DNA from: Moraxellaceae bacterium
GTDB lineage: Bacteria; Pseudomonadota; Gammaproteobacteria; Pseudomonadales; Moraxellaceae
Reading direction: 5' to 3'
Assembly: GCA_030684415.1 (NCBI GenBank)
Contig: JAUXNL010000355.1
Location: 1-12,314, forward strand
Length of the DNA stretch: 12,314 nt
Part shown: piece by piece, positions 1-7,401 of the stretch
How positions within the stretch are numbered: the first letter of the stretch is position 1
How the letters are laid out: the number at the start of each line of letters is the position of its first letter
Notes under the pieces: generated by a model
What the model saw: the letters and a program-made list of their open reading frames with translations, nothing else
Database searches by the model: none
What the model was told of the DNA's origin: nothing
Program-made: the position numbers and the translations under genes

Positions 1-1011
1 CATTACGATGTGGTGTTCAATGCCGTGGCCGTGCGCAATGTCGCCAAATACTCACCGGCGCTGGTGCCCCCGCCCGCCGACTCGCGCCACGACTGGCAAA
101 TCATTCTCGAAATGGTCACGCGCCTGAATGCCCGTACGCCCTTCGAGCGCACACTCTGGCGTGGGCTGCAGGCCTATGTCGAAAAGCTGGGGCTGGAAGG
201 CCTGCTGGACTGGGCTTTGCGCACCGGGCCTTACGGCGGCACTGCATTGATTACGCGGGCCGATCATCTGCTCACGGAATTCTTGTTTGCCGGCAAGTTG
301 TATCAGGGCGCCAAGCGTTTGCTCGACGGCATGATGGGGCGTTGGCCCGGAGCCCGTGCGCTGCTGCGCTCCACGGCGCTGTTCAGTGGTGAAGCGCAAG
401 GGCTCAGTCTCGATGTCTTGCATCAGCATCCTCACGGGCTCGATCTCGGTGCGCTCAAGCCGCTGTTGGCTGAACGCATTGCCACGGCGGACCGTGCGGT
501 GCAGCTCGCAGCGCCGCTGTATGTGCGCGGCATGGAACGCCTGACGGTGCAGTTGGGGCGGCCGCCTGCCGCAGGCGAGCTGGTGCTCATCGGCCGGCGC
601 CATGTGCGCAGCAATAATTCCTGGTTGCACAATTCGCATCGCCTGATAAAGGGCAAGAACCGCTGCACGGTCATGCTCAGCCCGGCCGATGCTGAACGTC
701 TTGGCATTACCCACGAGGCAATGGTGGTGGTGCGTTCACGCGTGGGCGAAATCGTATTGCCAGCGGAAATCACCGACACATTGATGCCTGGCGTGGTCAG
801 TGTGCCGCACGGCTTTGGCCATGATCGCAGTGGCGTCAAGCTGGCCACGGCGCAAAAAGCGCCCGGCGTCAGTCTGAATGACATCACGGATGAAACCCTG
901 ATCGACGAATTGGTCGGCACCGCCGTGCTCAATGGCATTCCGGTCGAGTTGCAACTGGCCGTGACGGCGCCGCTTGTGGAGGAAGAAGTGGTGCCTGCAT
1001 GCGTGGAGTGA
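1..1011 (+). CDS. Molybdopterin-dependent oxidoreductase, C-terminal part (5' end outside window)
   Basis: This is the C-terminal 336 residues of a molybdopterin-guanine-dinucleotide enzyme of the formate dehydrogenase/BisC type; the frame is open to the left window edge, so no start is assigned. The last ~150 residues fit the molybdopterin-dinucleotide-binding domain: a beta strand followed by the segment RRHVRSNNSWLHNS, typical of this subfamily, then a small beta-barrel region with SPADAERLGI, a VVVRSRVGEI strand, a pro-gly turn, and PHGFGHDRSG near the end. Family members usually have 700-760 residues with an N-terminal 4Fe-4S-binding domain, so roughly half is missing. The physiological substrate cannot be told from this part. 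The stop codon lies 13 bp inside the next gene, which suggests co-transcription and translational coupling. The family call is firm; formate, nitrate or another substrate remains open. Confidence 0.88.
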   Translation, partial: HYDVVFNAVAVRNVAKYSPALVPPPADSRHDWQIILEMVTRLNARTPFERTLWRGLQAYVEKLGLEGLLDWALRTGPYGGTALITRADHLLTEFLFAGKLYQGAKRLLDGMMGRWPGARALLRSTALFSGEAQGLSLDVLHQHPHGLDLGALKPLLAERIATADRAVQLAAPLYVRGMERLTVQLGRPPAAGELVLIGRRHVRSNNSWLHNSHRLIKGKNRCTVMLSPADAERLGITHEAMVVVRSRVGEIVLPAEITDTLMPGVVSVPHGFGHDRSGVKLATAQKAPGVSLNDITDETLIDELVGTAVLNGIPVELQLAVTAPLVEEEVVPACVE

Positions 1012-1793
1012 GTGCGCTGTTGCTGATGTCGGCGCTGGCTTCTGCATCTGCGTTTGCCAGCAATGGCGCTGCCGTGAGTGTGAAGATTGGTGGCGATGCG
1101 CGCTGGTTCGACTGGCGCGAGTTTCGCGATGGCGAGCAACTGCTCTCGGAAATGGGGCCGCAGGTGTTGCCGGCGGTGCGCACTGAAGTGGCTCTTGCGG
1201 ATTTTTTTGCCGCGCTCGATGTGCAGTATGGCGGCGGTATTGCCTATTACGATGGGCAATTGCAAAACGGTACGCCCTATACCAGCATCGCCTGGGAGGC
1301 CGTGCTCGATGCCAACTGGATACTGGGGTGGCGCGAAGTCCGTGGTGAGGTGACCGTCGGCATGTTGCAGCGTGACTGGCGCCGTTTCATTGAAGGCGAT
1401 GCGCAGGTGTCGTCAGCGGAAGAGCGTTACCGCTGGCGTATTGCCGTGATTGGCGGCGAATGGCGCGTGTGGCAAAGCCGCGATTGGGAGTGGCGTGTTT
1501 CCGCACAGTTCGGCCGGCCTTTTGAGCGCAAAGAAAAAGTTTATTTCGCCACCGGCGAAGATACGGTGACGCTGGAGCCGGGGCAGGGTAATTACGTTCG
1601 CATCGGCTTGCCGCTTTTCCCTTTGCAAAATCCGACGTTGCGTATCGAGCCGTATTATCAGCAGCAAGACTTGGCCCGCAGTGAAATCGTACCGATGACA
1701 CAGAATGGTGTTTTTCTCGGCTATGGCGTTTTTCAGCCGGAGTCGGTGCGCCGTGAAGTGGGTTTGGCCTTGCGCTGGAATCTCTCGCTCTGA
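999..1793 (+). CDS. Exported, probable outer-membrane beta-strand protein of unknown function
   Basis: The 264-aa product begins with a Sec signal peptide (residues 1-20, Ala/Ser/Leu-rich, predicted cut after AFA). The mature part is rich in Trp, Arg and Tyr with alternating polar/hydrophobic stretches and tight turns (for example residues 75-85, 95-125, 144-172, 198-222, 251-263). Such a pattern suits an 8- to 12-stranded outer-membrane barrel, although the C-terminus ends in Leu rather than the usual Phe or Trp. I do not recognise a named family. The ATG at 999 is preceded by the purine-rich stretch GGAGGAAGAAG at 978-988, inside the end of the oxidoreductase gene, and overlaps that gene by 13 bp. 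The coupling implies joint expression, but a functional link to the molybdoenzyme is inference only. No clear terminator follows; only a weak 7-bp hairpin is seen at 1810-1835. Confidence 0.75.
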   Translation: MRGVSALLLMSALASASAFASNGAAVSVKIGGDARWFDWREFRDGEQLLSEMGPQVLPAVRTEVALADFFAALDVQYGGGIAYYDGQLQNGTPYTSIAWEAVLDANWILGWREVRGEVTVGMLQRDWRRFIEGDAQVSSAEERYRWRIAVIGGEWRVWQSRDWEWRVSAQFGRPFERKEKVYFATGEDTVTLEPGQGNYVRIGLPLFPLQNPTLRIEPYYQQQDLARSEIVPMTQNGVFLGYGVFQPESVRREVGLALRWNLSL

Positions 1794-1877
1794 TCGCTTG
1801 CTGGAAAATACCGATCATGCGTCGACAAGATCGGTGGGGACGGATTGTTTAGCGGTCAGTTATTGACCTTCCGTTTG

Positions 1878-1936
1878 CCCTGAGACTGCCGAACGGCATG
1901 CAAGTGTACAGAAGAGGGTTTTCAGCAAGCGGCTTG
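1878..1936. repeat. Interspersed repeat copy A (decayed, end fragment)
   Basis: This segment aligns, with scattered mismatches and single-base gaps, to 11333-11391. Shared blocks are CCCTGAG, GCAAGTG, AC.GAA, AGGG and TCAGCA.GC. It ends in TTTTCAGCAAGC, the same boundary motif seen at 8718-8731 and 11290-11302. The CCCTGAG...CGAA core resembles the REP-like repeats common in proteobacterial intergenic regions. The left boundary is not visible here, so it is probably a partial or eroded copy. Confidence 0.55.
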
Positions 1937-2034
1937 GGAGGCGCTGATTAATCCTGCTCGCTCTGAGCCTTGCATTTCTCTTTGTGCTCTTCCTCTGCGC
2001 CTTCCTCCGCTCTTGATCCCGGCTCCATTCAAAA

Positions 2035-2058
2035 GGTCACTCAAACGGTCACTCAGAC
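2035..2058 (+). repeat. Two tandem 12-bp repeats upstream of the lipase gene
   Basis: GGTCACTCAAAC is followed directly by GGTCACTCAGAC (11 of 12 identical) and then by GG, so the next unit begins before it breaks down. A 12-bp period is near one helical turn, which would put both copies on one DNA face. It could be a regulator site for the lipase promoter or simple sequence slippage; the sequence does not decide between them. Confidence 0.4.
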
Positions 2059-2318
2059 GGCTATTTACAAGGCCACTTCCTGCGCTATTTGCCGCCATCT
2101 TGCTTTCTCGGTCCGTGCTTCTGCAGGGACAACCCCACTGGGCGGATGGCCGGATTTAACCGGACATTGTCCAGAGAAGTCCTGCGCTACCGCAGCCCCC
2201 TCCCTAGATTGTGACTCTGCGTCAGCTTGCGTCCACGAGGATGCATGCCGTGTTGGCCGCTGTGCTGGCGACGGGTCAAAACAACAAGCAACCGCTGAGG
2301 CGGAGAGGGGACAAGGAA

Positions 2319-4139
2319 ATGAAAGCGTCATACAGGAAGTTGTCGGCACTGACGGCGGCACTGACCGCCATGGGTGTTTCGGGGATGGGTTTATCGGGAG
2401 CGGTCATGGCGGCGGCGCCTGCCGTCAGCCCGGCAGATTTGTCGTTCTACTCGGCACCATCTGCCGCGGGCCATGCCCAGGGGGCATTGCTGCGGCATCG
2501 TACTGCGGTGGTCAATCTGGGGGCGGGCGCACCGGCCGTGCAGGCCTGGAACGTGCTGTACCGGTCCACCGATGCGGTAGGTGTGTCGAATGTGGTCTCG
2601 GGAACGGTGATCGTGCCGGCCGCCGCTTGGGCGGGTAGCGGCGTGCGCCCGGTGATCGGTTATGCGGTGGGCACTCACGGGCTGGCACAGGGCTGTGCGC
2701 CATCACAGCAGCTTGCGCGCGGCACGGATTATGAGGCGGCGAATATTGCGGCGGCGCTACGCGCCGGCTATGCCGTGCTGGTCTCGGACAATCCGGGTTA
2801 CACCACGGGTGATACCCCAAGCTATCTGGCCGGCGCCGCACAAGGGCGCGCCATGCTCGATATTTTCCGGGCAGCGACGCAGGTGCCGGGAGCTGGCATC
2901 AGTGCCAATGCCAAGGCGGCCATCTGGGGCTACTCACAGGGAGGGCAGACAGCCGCTTGGGCCGGCGAGATCAAGGAAGCCTATGCGCCCGGCCTGAATC
3001 TGGTCGGGGTGGCGGCCGGTGGCACACCGGCGGACTTCCCGCGCACGGCGAATTATCTGGAGGCCAGCACGGGCGCCTCTTTCCTGCTGCAGGCCGTGGT
3101 GGGTCTGGGTACGCAATACCCGGCACAGATTCCGGTCAATACGCTGGCCAATGCCAATGGTCTGGCCACGATTGCGCAGGCAAAAAACGAGTGCGTGTTC
3201 GAGTCGCTGTTCAACTACATGAACCGCAGCATTGCCGAATACACCGTCGGTAATCAGACGCTGCCGCAATTGCTGGCCATTCCGTCCATCAGTCAGACCT
3301 TGCTGGCGCAGAACCTGGGGGCCGGGAAAGTGCCGGTGCCGCTGTACCAGTATCACGGGCAGGCGGACGAGTTCATTCCGATTGATCAGCACGTGGCGCT
3401 GAAAAAGAAATATTGCAGCAAGTTTGCCAACACCACGTTTGCAGTATTCCCCAGCGAGCATATCGTGACGCAATTCCAGGCGGCGCCGCATGTGCTGTCT
3501 TGGGTGGCCGACCGCTTTGCGGGCAAAACTACACTGGGCACCTGCCTCACGCTGAAAGCAGAGCCAAAATCCACGGCCAATCCGGGCGGCGGCAATTTTG
3601 TGGTATCGCTGAAAAGCTGGCCGCTTGATGCAAGCATGGGCCTGAAAACACTGGGGCAGACGGTGCAGCTACCGGCCAGCTCCACCTTCACGGCCGATTC
3701 GGACATGACCGCCAAAACGCTGAACGGATCGCTGTCGATTCCCACCTTTACCACTGGCCTGAAAATTGTTGGCCTGCCAGCGGATGTAAAGCTGAAAGTG
3801 ACGCCAGCAGCGCCCACCACCGGCACGGCATCGCTGGATAATCAGGGCATTCTGCAAGTGCGTGGTAATGCTTCCGTCAATATCGAAGTAGTGTCGGCGG
3901 GTGTTTCCATTCTGCAGATTCCGTTTGGCTGCCGTGTGTCCAGTCCGGTGCAACTGCCCGTCAATTTTGACGGCCCGGTGTCGTCGCTGGGCAATGGCAA
4001 CCTGACGTTCACAGGAACCACGACCTTCCCGCAGATGACCGGTTGTGGTTTGTTCAACGGACTCTTCAGTACGCTGATGTCGGGCCCGGGCCAGACTTAC
4101 AAGTTCACTGTGGCGCCACCGGCGCCGACTGTCTGGTAA
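2319..4139 (+). CDS. Secreted lipase (secretory lipase/alpha-beta hydrolase family) with extra C-terminal domain
   Basis: The 606-aa product is predicted to be exported and to hydrolyse ester bonds, probably of triacylglycerols. A Sec signal peptide covers residues 1-31 (Lys/Arg start, hydrophobic core, VMA-A cut). Residues ~40-410 match the secretory lipase family typified by Candida antarctica lipase A. The nucleophile elbow GYSQGG puts Ser at 206; Asp350 lies in HGQADEFIP and His381 in SEHIV, and the spacing between the three fits that family. Residues ~411-606 form a separate beta-rich, Gly/Thr/Pro-rich region with TTFPQMTGCG and MSGPGQTY, resembling C-terminal modules of secreted actinobacterial proteins (recalled similarity, not searched). 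Six cysteines in the mature protein could form disulfides. I chose ATG 2319 because GGAGAGGGG (2302-2310) precedes it and it begins the signal peptide; the frame is open to 2211. A strong terminator follows, so it is probably transcribed alone. The lipase fold is firm; the substrate and C-terminal role are inferred. Confidence 0.88.
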   Translation: MKASYRKLSALTAALTAMGVSGMGLSGAVMAAAPAVSPADLSFYSAPSAAGHAQGALLRHRTAVVNLGAGAPAVQAWNVLYRSTDAVGVSNVVSGTVIVPAAAWAGSGVRPVIGYAVGTHGLAQGCAPSQQLARGTDYEAANIAAALRAGYAVLVSDNPGYTTGDTPSYLAGAAQGRAMLDIFRAATQVPGAGISANAKAAIWGYSQGGQTAAWAGEIKEAYAPGLNLVGVAAGGTPADFPRTANYLEASTGASFLLQAVVGLGTQYPAQIPVNTLANANGLATIAQAKNECVFESLFNYMNRSIAEYTVGNQTLPQLLAIPSISQTLLAQNLGAGKVPVPLYQYHGQADEFIPIDQHVALKKKYCSKFANTTFAVFPSEHIVTQFQAAPHVLSWVADRFAGKTTLGTCLTLKAEPKSTANPGGGNFVVSLKSWPLDASMGLKTLGQTVQLPASSTFTADSDMTAKTLNGSLSIPTFTTGLKIVGLPADVKLKVTPAAPTTGTASLDNQGILQVRGNASVNIEVVSAGVSILQIPFGCRVSSPVQLPVNFDGPVSSLGNGNLTFTGTTTFPQMTGCGLFNGLFSTLMSGPGQTYKFTVAPPAPTVW

Positions 4140-4161
4140 GTGTTTGCCGTGTCTGGATGAC

Positions 4162-4204
4162 CCCCATCGCCTTCCTTGTCAGCAAGGAAGGCGATGGGGT
4201 TTTT
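4162..4204 (+). terminator. Rho-independent terminator of the lipase gene
   Basis: A perfect 16-bp stem (4162-4177 with 4184-4199) closes a 6-nt loop and is followed by TTTTT at 4200-4204. It starts 22 bp after the lipase stop and should separate the lipase transcript from the downstream gene. Confidence 0.93.
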
Positions 4205-4281
4205 GTGGTTGTAACAATAATGAAAATGGCTCCATGGACGGCATGCCGTTCACGTAGCTTCAGGTCAAGACGGAAGCAGTC

Positions 4282-4896
4282 ATGAGCAAAAAATCACTGA
4301 TGTTGTTGGTCGTGGCAGTGTTGGCTGGTGCGGCGTTGTGGTGGTCGGCCGCGAGAGAAGATGAGCATCTGGCGGATGCCCGTCAGCCAAGCGACGAGCA
4401 GATGAGTGTTGGCACGGCAGCGGCAATGCCGGTGCTGGGCTCGGCGGATATTGCCGAAGGCCAGCGCGATGCCGCTGAGGCTGCCATCCGTGCGGTTGGC
4501 ACAATTGCCGGCCCGGTAAAGCAGCGGCCTGCATTTGTATCCGCGATTGAATGGCAGATTTTGCAGGGTGTCGCCGCACAACATGCGCATCCCGAGGTAG
4601 AGCTGACACGTCTGGTTAATCATTTGCGCTTTTCCAAACAGTTAGAGCAGTGGCAGGCGCTGGCAGGTCAGGCGGATGCCGCCGTGCGGCCGATGCTGGC
4701 CGCACAATTGCTGGCCGACATTCCTGCGCGTGTGCAGGCCGACGAAATGACACCGGCAGATGCGCAGCAACTGCAGCAAGCCCTGCTCGCCGGACTGGTC
4801 AGCGACCCCAACGAGCGCCAGCGGCGGATAGCAGAAGAGGCACGACGGGTGGGGGTACAAGTAGCGATTGAAGCGTCGACCGGGTCGTCACAGTAG
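4282..4896 (+). CDS. Membrane-anchored protein of unknown function, 204 aa
   Basis: The N-terminus (residues 1-24) has two lysines, then a single hydrophobic helix ending in WW, with no obvious cleavage site, so it is likely a type II anchor with the rest in the periplasm. Residues ~60-200 are mostly helical and rich in Ala, Gln and Glu; the most distinctive part is FVSAIEWQILQGVA followed by LTRLVNHLRF. I do not recognise a named family. Its topology (anchor plus helical periplasmic body) and its position after a secreted lipase recall lipase foldases, but the foldase signature (RxxFDY around a conserved helix) is absent and the length is about half that of LifO. The ATG is preceded by GGAAG at 4272-4276. 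It lies beyond the lipase terminator, so it probably has its own promoter or depends on read-through. Being a real gene is likely; function is open. Confidence 0.75.
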   Translation: MSKKSLMLLVVAVLAGAALWWSAAREDEHLADARQPSDEQMSVGTAAAMPVLGSADIAEGQRDAAEAAIRAVGTIAGPVKQRPAFVSAIEWQILQGVAAQHAHPEVELTRLVNHLRFSKQLEQWQALAGQADAAVRPMLAAQLLADIPARVQADEMTPADAQQLQQALLAGLVSDPNERQRRIAEEARRVGVQVAIEASTGSSQ

Positions 4897-5033
4897 CCAG
4901 TCCGACCAGTGGCGCCGGAAGGCAATTGCCTGGGGTGTCGTGTGTGCGCAAAACTCCGTGCACGAGCGCTGTAGCGGCGGCAGACCTGCCGTCATGACTT
5001 CACAAGAAAAATAACCGCGGCTTGAGGTGTCCG

Positions 5034-6119
5034 ATGGATATCGATACCGAATGCATTCCCTTGGGTCACATCCAGACCTATTTCGATTTGCGTAAAAGCA
5101 TGGTGCCGGAAGCGGACTGGCTGCAAAAGCGCACCCAGATCGCAACGCGCAATCCGCATGAAATACTCGAAGCCATCATCGGCATCGATCAGCGTGATTT
5201 TTACCGCAACGCCAATATTGATTATCAGCCGGGTGACACGGGCTGCTTCATCAGCACGCGGCAATGTCTGGCGCTGATTGATCAGGCCGTGCGCGCGCTG
5301 GAAATGCCTTACCTCGGCTTGCCCATGGGCAATCTCATGACCATTTCCCATCATGGTATGGCCGGGCTAGCCGCCGTGACGCAGCCCACGTTATATGCCT
5401 GCCTGGAAACCATCCGGCGATTTTGTACCGAGCTTTTTCCGCCACTGGAAATGGATGGGCGCATAGAAGAAAACGAAGCCTGTTTTGTCATCAGCGAAAA
5501 TATCTCGCTAGCGCCGTACTCGCATTTTTTCTTTGAGCTGAACATGGTCAGCTTTTACAACATATTCGTGCACCTCGTTGGTGGCGAGAAAAAATTGCGG
5601 CGTGTGGAGTTCAGTTATCCGGAGCCGGCCTGGGGGCATATTTACCGACGCTATTTCCAGTGTGAAGTGCGCTTCGGTCAGGCGGAAACCCGGCTGGTGG
5701 GGGATCCGGAATTAGCCTATTACGAGCTGCCACTGGCCAATCGGCTCATGGCCATGTCGGCCGAGAAAACCTTGTTCGAGAATATCCCCACTCGCGCGAT
5801 CCGCTTGCTGCCGTTGCGCTTGCGCCATCTGCTGGTGCGCTATTACGGCGCATTTCCCTCGCTGGAAAATGCCGCCAGTGATCTGGGTATGAGCGGCCGC
5901 ACCTTGCGCCGCAAGCTTGCCGAAGAAGGCACCACATACCAGCAGGAACTGGATGCGGTGCGCCAGAAGCTGGCCCATGAGTATTTTCTTCGTGGCGGCG
6001 AATCGGTCACCGAGCTGGCGCTCATGTTGGGTTTTGCCGATTCATCGGCGTTCGCCAAGGCCTTCCGCCGCTGGACGGGGGTTTCTCCCAGCGAGTATCA
6101 GGAGCGTCAGCACGCTTGA
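5034..6119 (+). CDS. AraC-family transcriptional regulator (OruR-like, Arabinose_bd plus HTH_18)
   Basis: The 361-aa protein is a cytoplasmic DNA-binding regulator. Residues ~15-205 match the ligand-sensing domain found in OruR/ArgR-like AraC proteins, including the LGLPMGNLMTISHHG block and FFFELNMVS; the ligand is not deducible. Residues ~265-358 form the paired helix-turn-helix domain: first HTH around SLENAASDLGMSGRTLRRKL, second around SVTELALMLGFADSSAFAKA, ending in the family signature FRRWTGVSPSEYQ. I chose ATG 5034 because GAGG (5024-5027) precedes it at good spacing; an in-frame TTG at 5022 would add four residues. The 137-bp upstream gap contains a perfect palindrome GGCAATTGCC at 4921-4930. 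The gene is co-directional with the lipase and membrane-protein genes, making them candidate targets. It is followed by the shared terminator at 6223-6242. Confidence 0.92.
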   Translation: MDIDTECIPLGHIQTYFDLRKSMVPEADWLQKRTQIATRNPHEILEAIIGIDQRDFYRNANIDYQPGDTGCFISTRQCLALIDQAVRALEMPYLGLPMGNLMTISHHGMAGLAAVTQPTLYACLETIRRFCTELFPPLEMDGRIEENEACFVISENISLAPYSHFFFELNMVSFYNIFVHLVGGEKKLRRVEFSYPEPAWGHIYRRYFQCEVRFGQAETRLVGDPELAYYELPLANRLMAMSAEKTLFENIPTRAIRLLPLRLRHLLVRYYGAFPSLENAASDLGMSGRTLRRKLAEEGTTYQQELDAVRQKLAHEYFLRGGESVTELALMLGFADSSAFAKAFRRWTGVSPSEYQERQHA

Positions 6120-6213
6120 GGTATCAATTGCTGGGAAACTGACGGCGGCAGAGGCAGCTCATGATTGAGCAAAACGGCGAAAGCCCTGCCTTTCAGAAGT
6201 TACGCAAGCGCTG

Positions 6214-6251
6214 AAAACAAAAGACCCGGCATGTGCCGGGTCATTTGTTTT
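6214..6251. terminator. Bidirectional terminator between the araC-type gene and purK
   Basis: GACCCGGC (6223-6230) pairs with GCCGGGTC (6235-6242) around a 4-nt loop. The flanks AAAACAAAA and ATTTGTTTT also pair almost fully, and each strand reads a T-rich tail after the stem. It serves two convergent genes. Confidence 0.85.
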
Positions 6252-6276
6252 GACGCGACCGCTAATGATGCGCCGG

Positions 6277-7401
6277 TCAGTTTTTTGGCAGTGCCATCGT
6301 GTTCGGCAGTACGGCGGCCAGTGCACGGATGCGCGCATCCAGCGTGGCGCGGTCGTCGGCCGTCACGGTGATGTGGCCGATCTTGCGGCCATCGCGTTCG
6401 GCCTTGCCGTAAAAATGCAGATGCGCTTCGGGCTGCGCGAGCACGTCGGCACGGGCCGGATGCTGGCCGATGATGTTGAGCATCGCCGCCGGCCTCGGGC
6501 AGCGAGTGTCGCCCACCGGCAAGCCGGCAACGGCGCGCACATGGTTCTCGAATTGCGAGCAGGGCGCGCCTTCAATCGTCCAGTGACCGGAGTTGTGCAC
6601 GCGCGGCGCGGTTTCGTTGGCGACGAGGCCGCTGGGCGTGTCGAACATTTCCAGCGTCATCACACCCACATGGCCCAGGTCTTTCATGATGTCGGTGATG
6701 TGACGTGCGGCCGAGGCCTGGGTGTCGGTGCTGATGTCGGGTGCGGGCGCCAGCGAGTGCGACAGGATGCCGTGATGATGCACGTTCTGTGTGAGCGGAT
6801 AGCAACGTACGGCACCGGCCTGATCGCGCACGGCAATGATCGACAGCTCGCGGGTGAAGGACACAAAAGCTTCGGCCATCAGCGGCGCTTGTGCGCCGAG
6901 CGCGGCCCAGGCCGCCGGAATTTGCGCCGCTTCGCGCAGCACGAACTGGCCCTTACCGTCGTAACCCATGGTCACGGTCTTGATGACCAGTGGCAGGCCG
7001 ATAGCGTCTGCCGCAGCACGCAAATCAGCTTCCGAGTGAATGGCGGCATGGCGTGCAGTGGGAATGCCGAGGCGGTCGAATAGTGCTTTTTCATTCAGGC
7101 GGTTTTGCGAAGTCGCCAGCGATTTCACACCCGGGAATACGGGTTTGCGTGCGGCAATGCGCTCGACCCATGCCGCCGGAATGTTTTCGAATTCGTAAGT
7201 GAACACATCCGCACTGTCGATGAATGCATCAAGACTGGCGGTGGAGTTGTTGTTGTCGCCGAAGACCGGCCCGAGGCGTGCAGACGGGCAGTCCGGCGTG
7301 CTTTCGTAAAACGAGAAGTCGAGATCCAGCGGAATGCCGGCCAGCGCCATCATGCGGCCAAGCTGTCCACCGCCGAGCACGCCGATGCGCAGCTTGCTCA
7401 C
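6277..7401 (-). CDS. purK: N5-carboxyaminoimidazole ribonucleotide synthase (PurK)
   Basis: PurK converts aminoimidazole ribonucleotide, bicarbonate and ATP into N5-CAIR in de novo purine synthesis. The 374-aa product has the usual length and the ATP-grasp layout. An N-terminal pre-ATP-grasp domain carries GVLGGGQLGRMM (residues 7-18) and TYEFENIP (68-75). The glycine loop GYDGKGQ is at 146-152. The metal/substrate end carries the conserved Glu in TLEMF (249-253) and NETAPRVHNSGHWT (262-275); the third position of this last block is Thr where many family members have Ile. The start is GTG at 7401, in the GTGA overlap with the purE stop, so the two genes are translationally coupled in one operon in the order purE-purK. 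The bidirectional terminator at 6214-6251 ends the operon. Confidence 0.97.
   Translation of the reverse strand: MSKLRIGVLGGGQLGRMMALAGIPLDLDFSFYESTPDCPSARLGPVFGDNNNSTASLDAFIDSADVFTYEFENIPAAWVERIAARKPVFPGVKSLATSQNRLNEKALFDRLGIPTARHAAIHSEADLRAAADAIGLPLVIKTVTMGYDGKGQFVLREAAQIPAAWAALGAQAPLMAEAFVSFTRELSIIAVRDQAGAVRCYPLTQNVHHHGILSHSLAPAPDISTDTQASAARHITDIMKDLGHVGVMTLEMFDTPSGLVANETAPRVHNSGHWTIEGAPCSQFENHVRAVAGLPVGDTRCPRPAAMLNIIGQHPARADVLAQPEAHLHFYGKAERDGRKIGHITVTADDRATLDARIRALAAVLPNTMALPKN

Larger units (their letters stand above)
1794..2318. other. Gene-free intergenic region upstream of the lipase gene
   Basis: I see no convincing gene in these 525 bp. It holds a weak hairpin (1810-1816 with 1829-1835), a decayed interspersed repeat (1878-1936), a 12-bp tandem repeat (2035-2058) and the lipase leader. 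Open frames crossing it lack a ribosome site and a protein-like composition. A possible -10 box, TAGATT at 2205-2210, has no good -35 at the usual spacing, which would fit an activator-dependent promoter, but this is weak. The lipase frame is open upstream of its chosen start to 2211; the added residues would precede the signal peptide and look non-coding. Confidence 0.6.

Noticed and set aside
432..1265. Long minus-strand open frame (277 codons) opposite the molybdoenzyme/exported protein genes
   Set aside because: It is antisense to two well-supported genes, crosses their junction, has no ribosome site and has a low-complexity Arg/Ser/Thr composition typical of GC-rich shadow frames.
2211..2318. 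Possible 36-residue N-terminal extension of the lipase
   Set aside because: It would place a charged, non-conserved segment before a clear signal peptide; the ATG at 2319 has a good ribosome site and the extended start does not.
1970..2638. Plus-strand open frame of 222 codons across the lipase leader
   Set aside because: It overlaps the lipase signal peptide region in another frame, is Gly/Arg/Cys-rich without a domain, and lacks a ribosome site.
4282..4896. Lipase-specific foldase (LifO) for the 204-aa protein
   Set aside because: The topology is similar, but the RxxFDY signature is absent, the protein is too short, and secretory lipases of this type are not known to need LifO.
6250..7083. 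Long plus-strand open frame opposite purK
   Set aside because: purK is unambiguous on the other strand; the frame is His/Arg/Gly-rich and fits no family.
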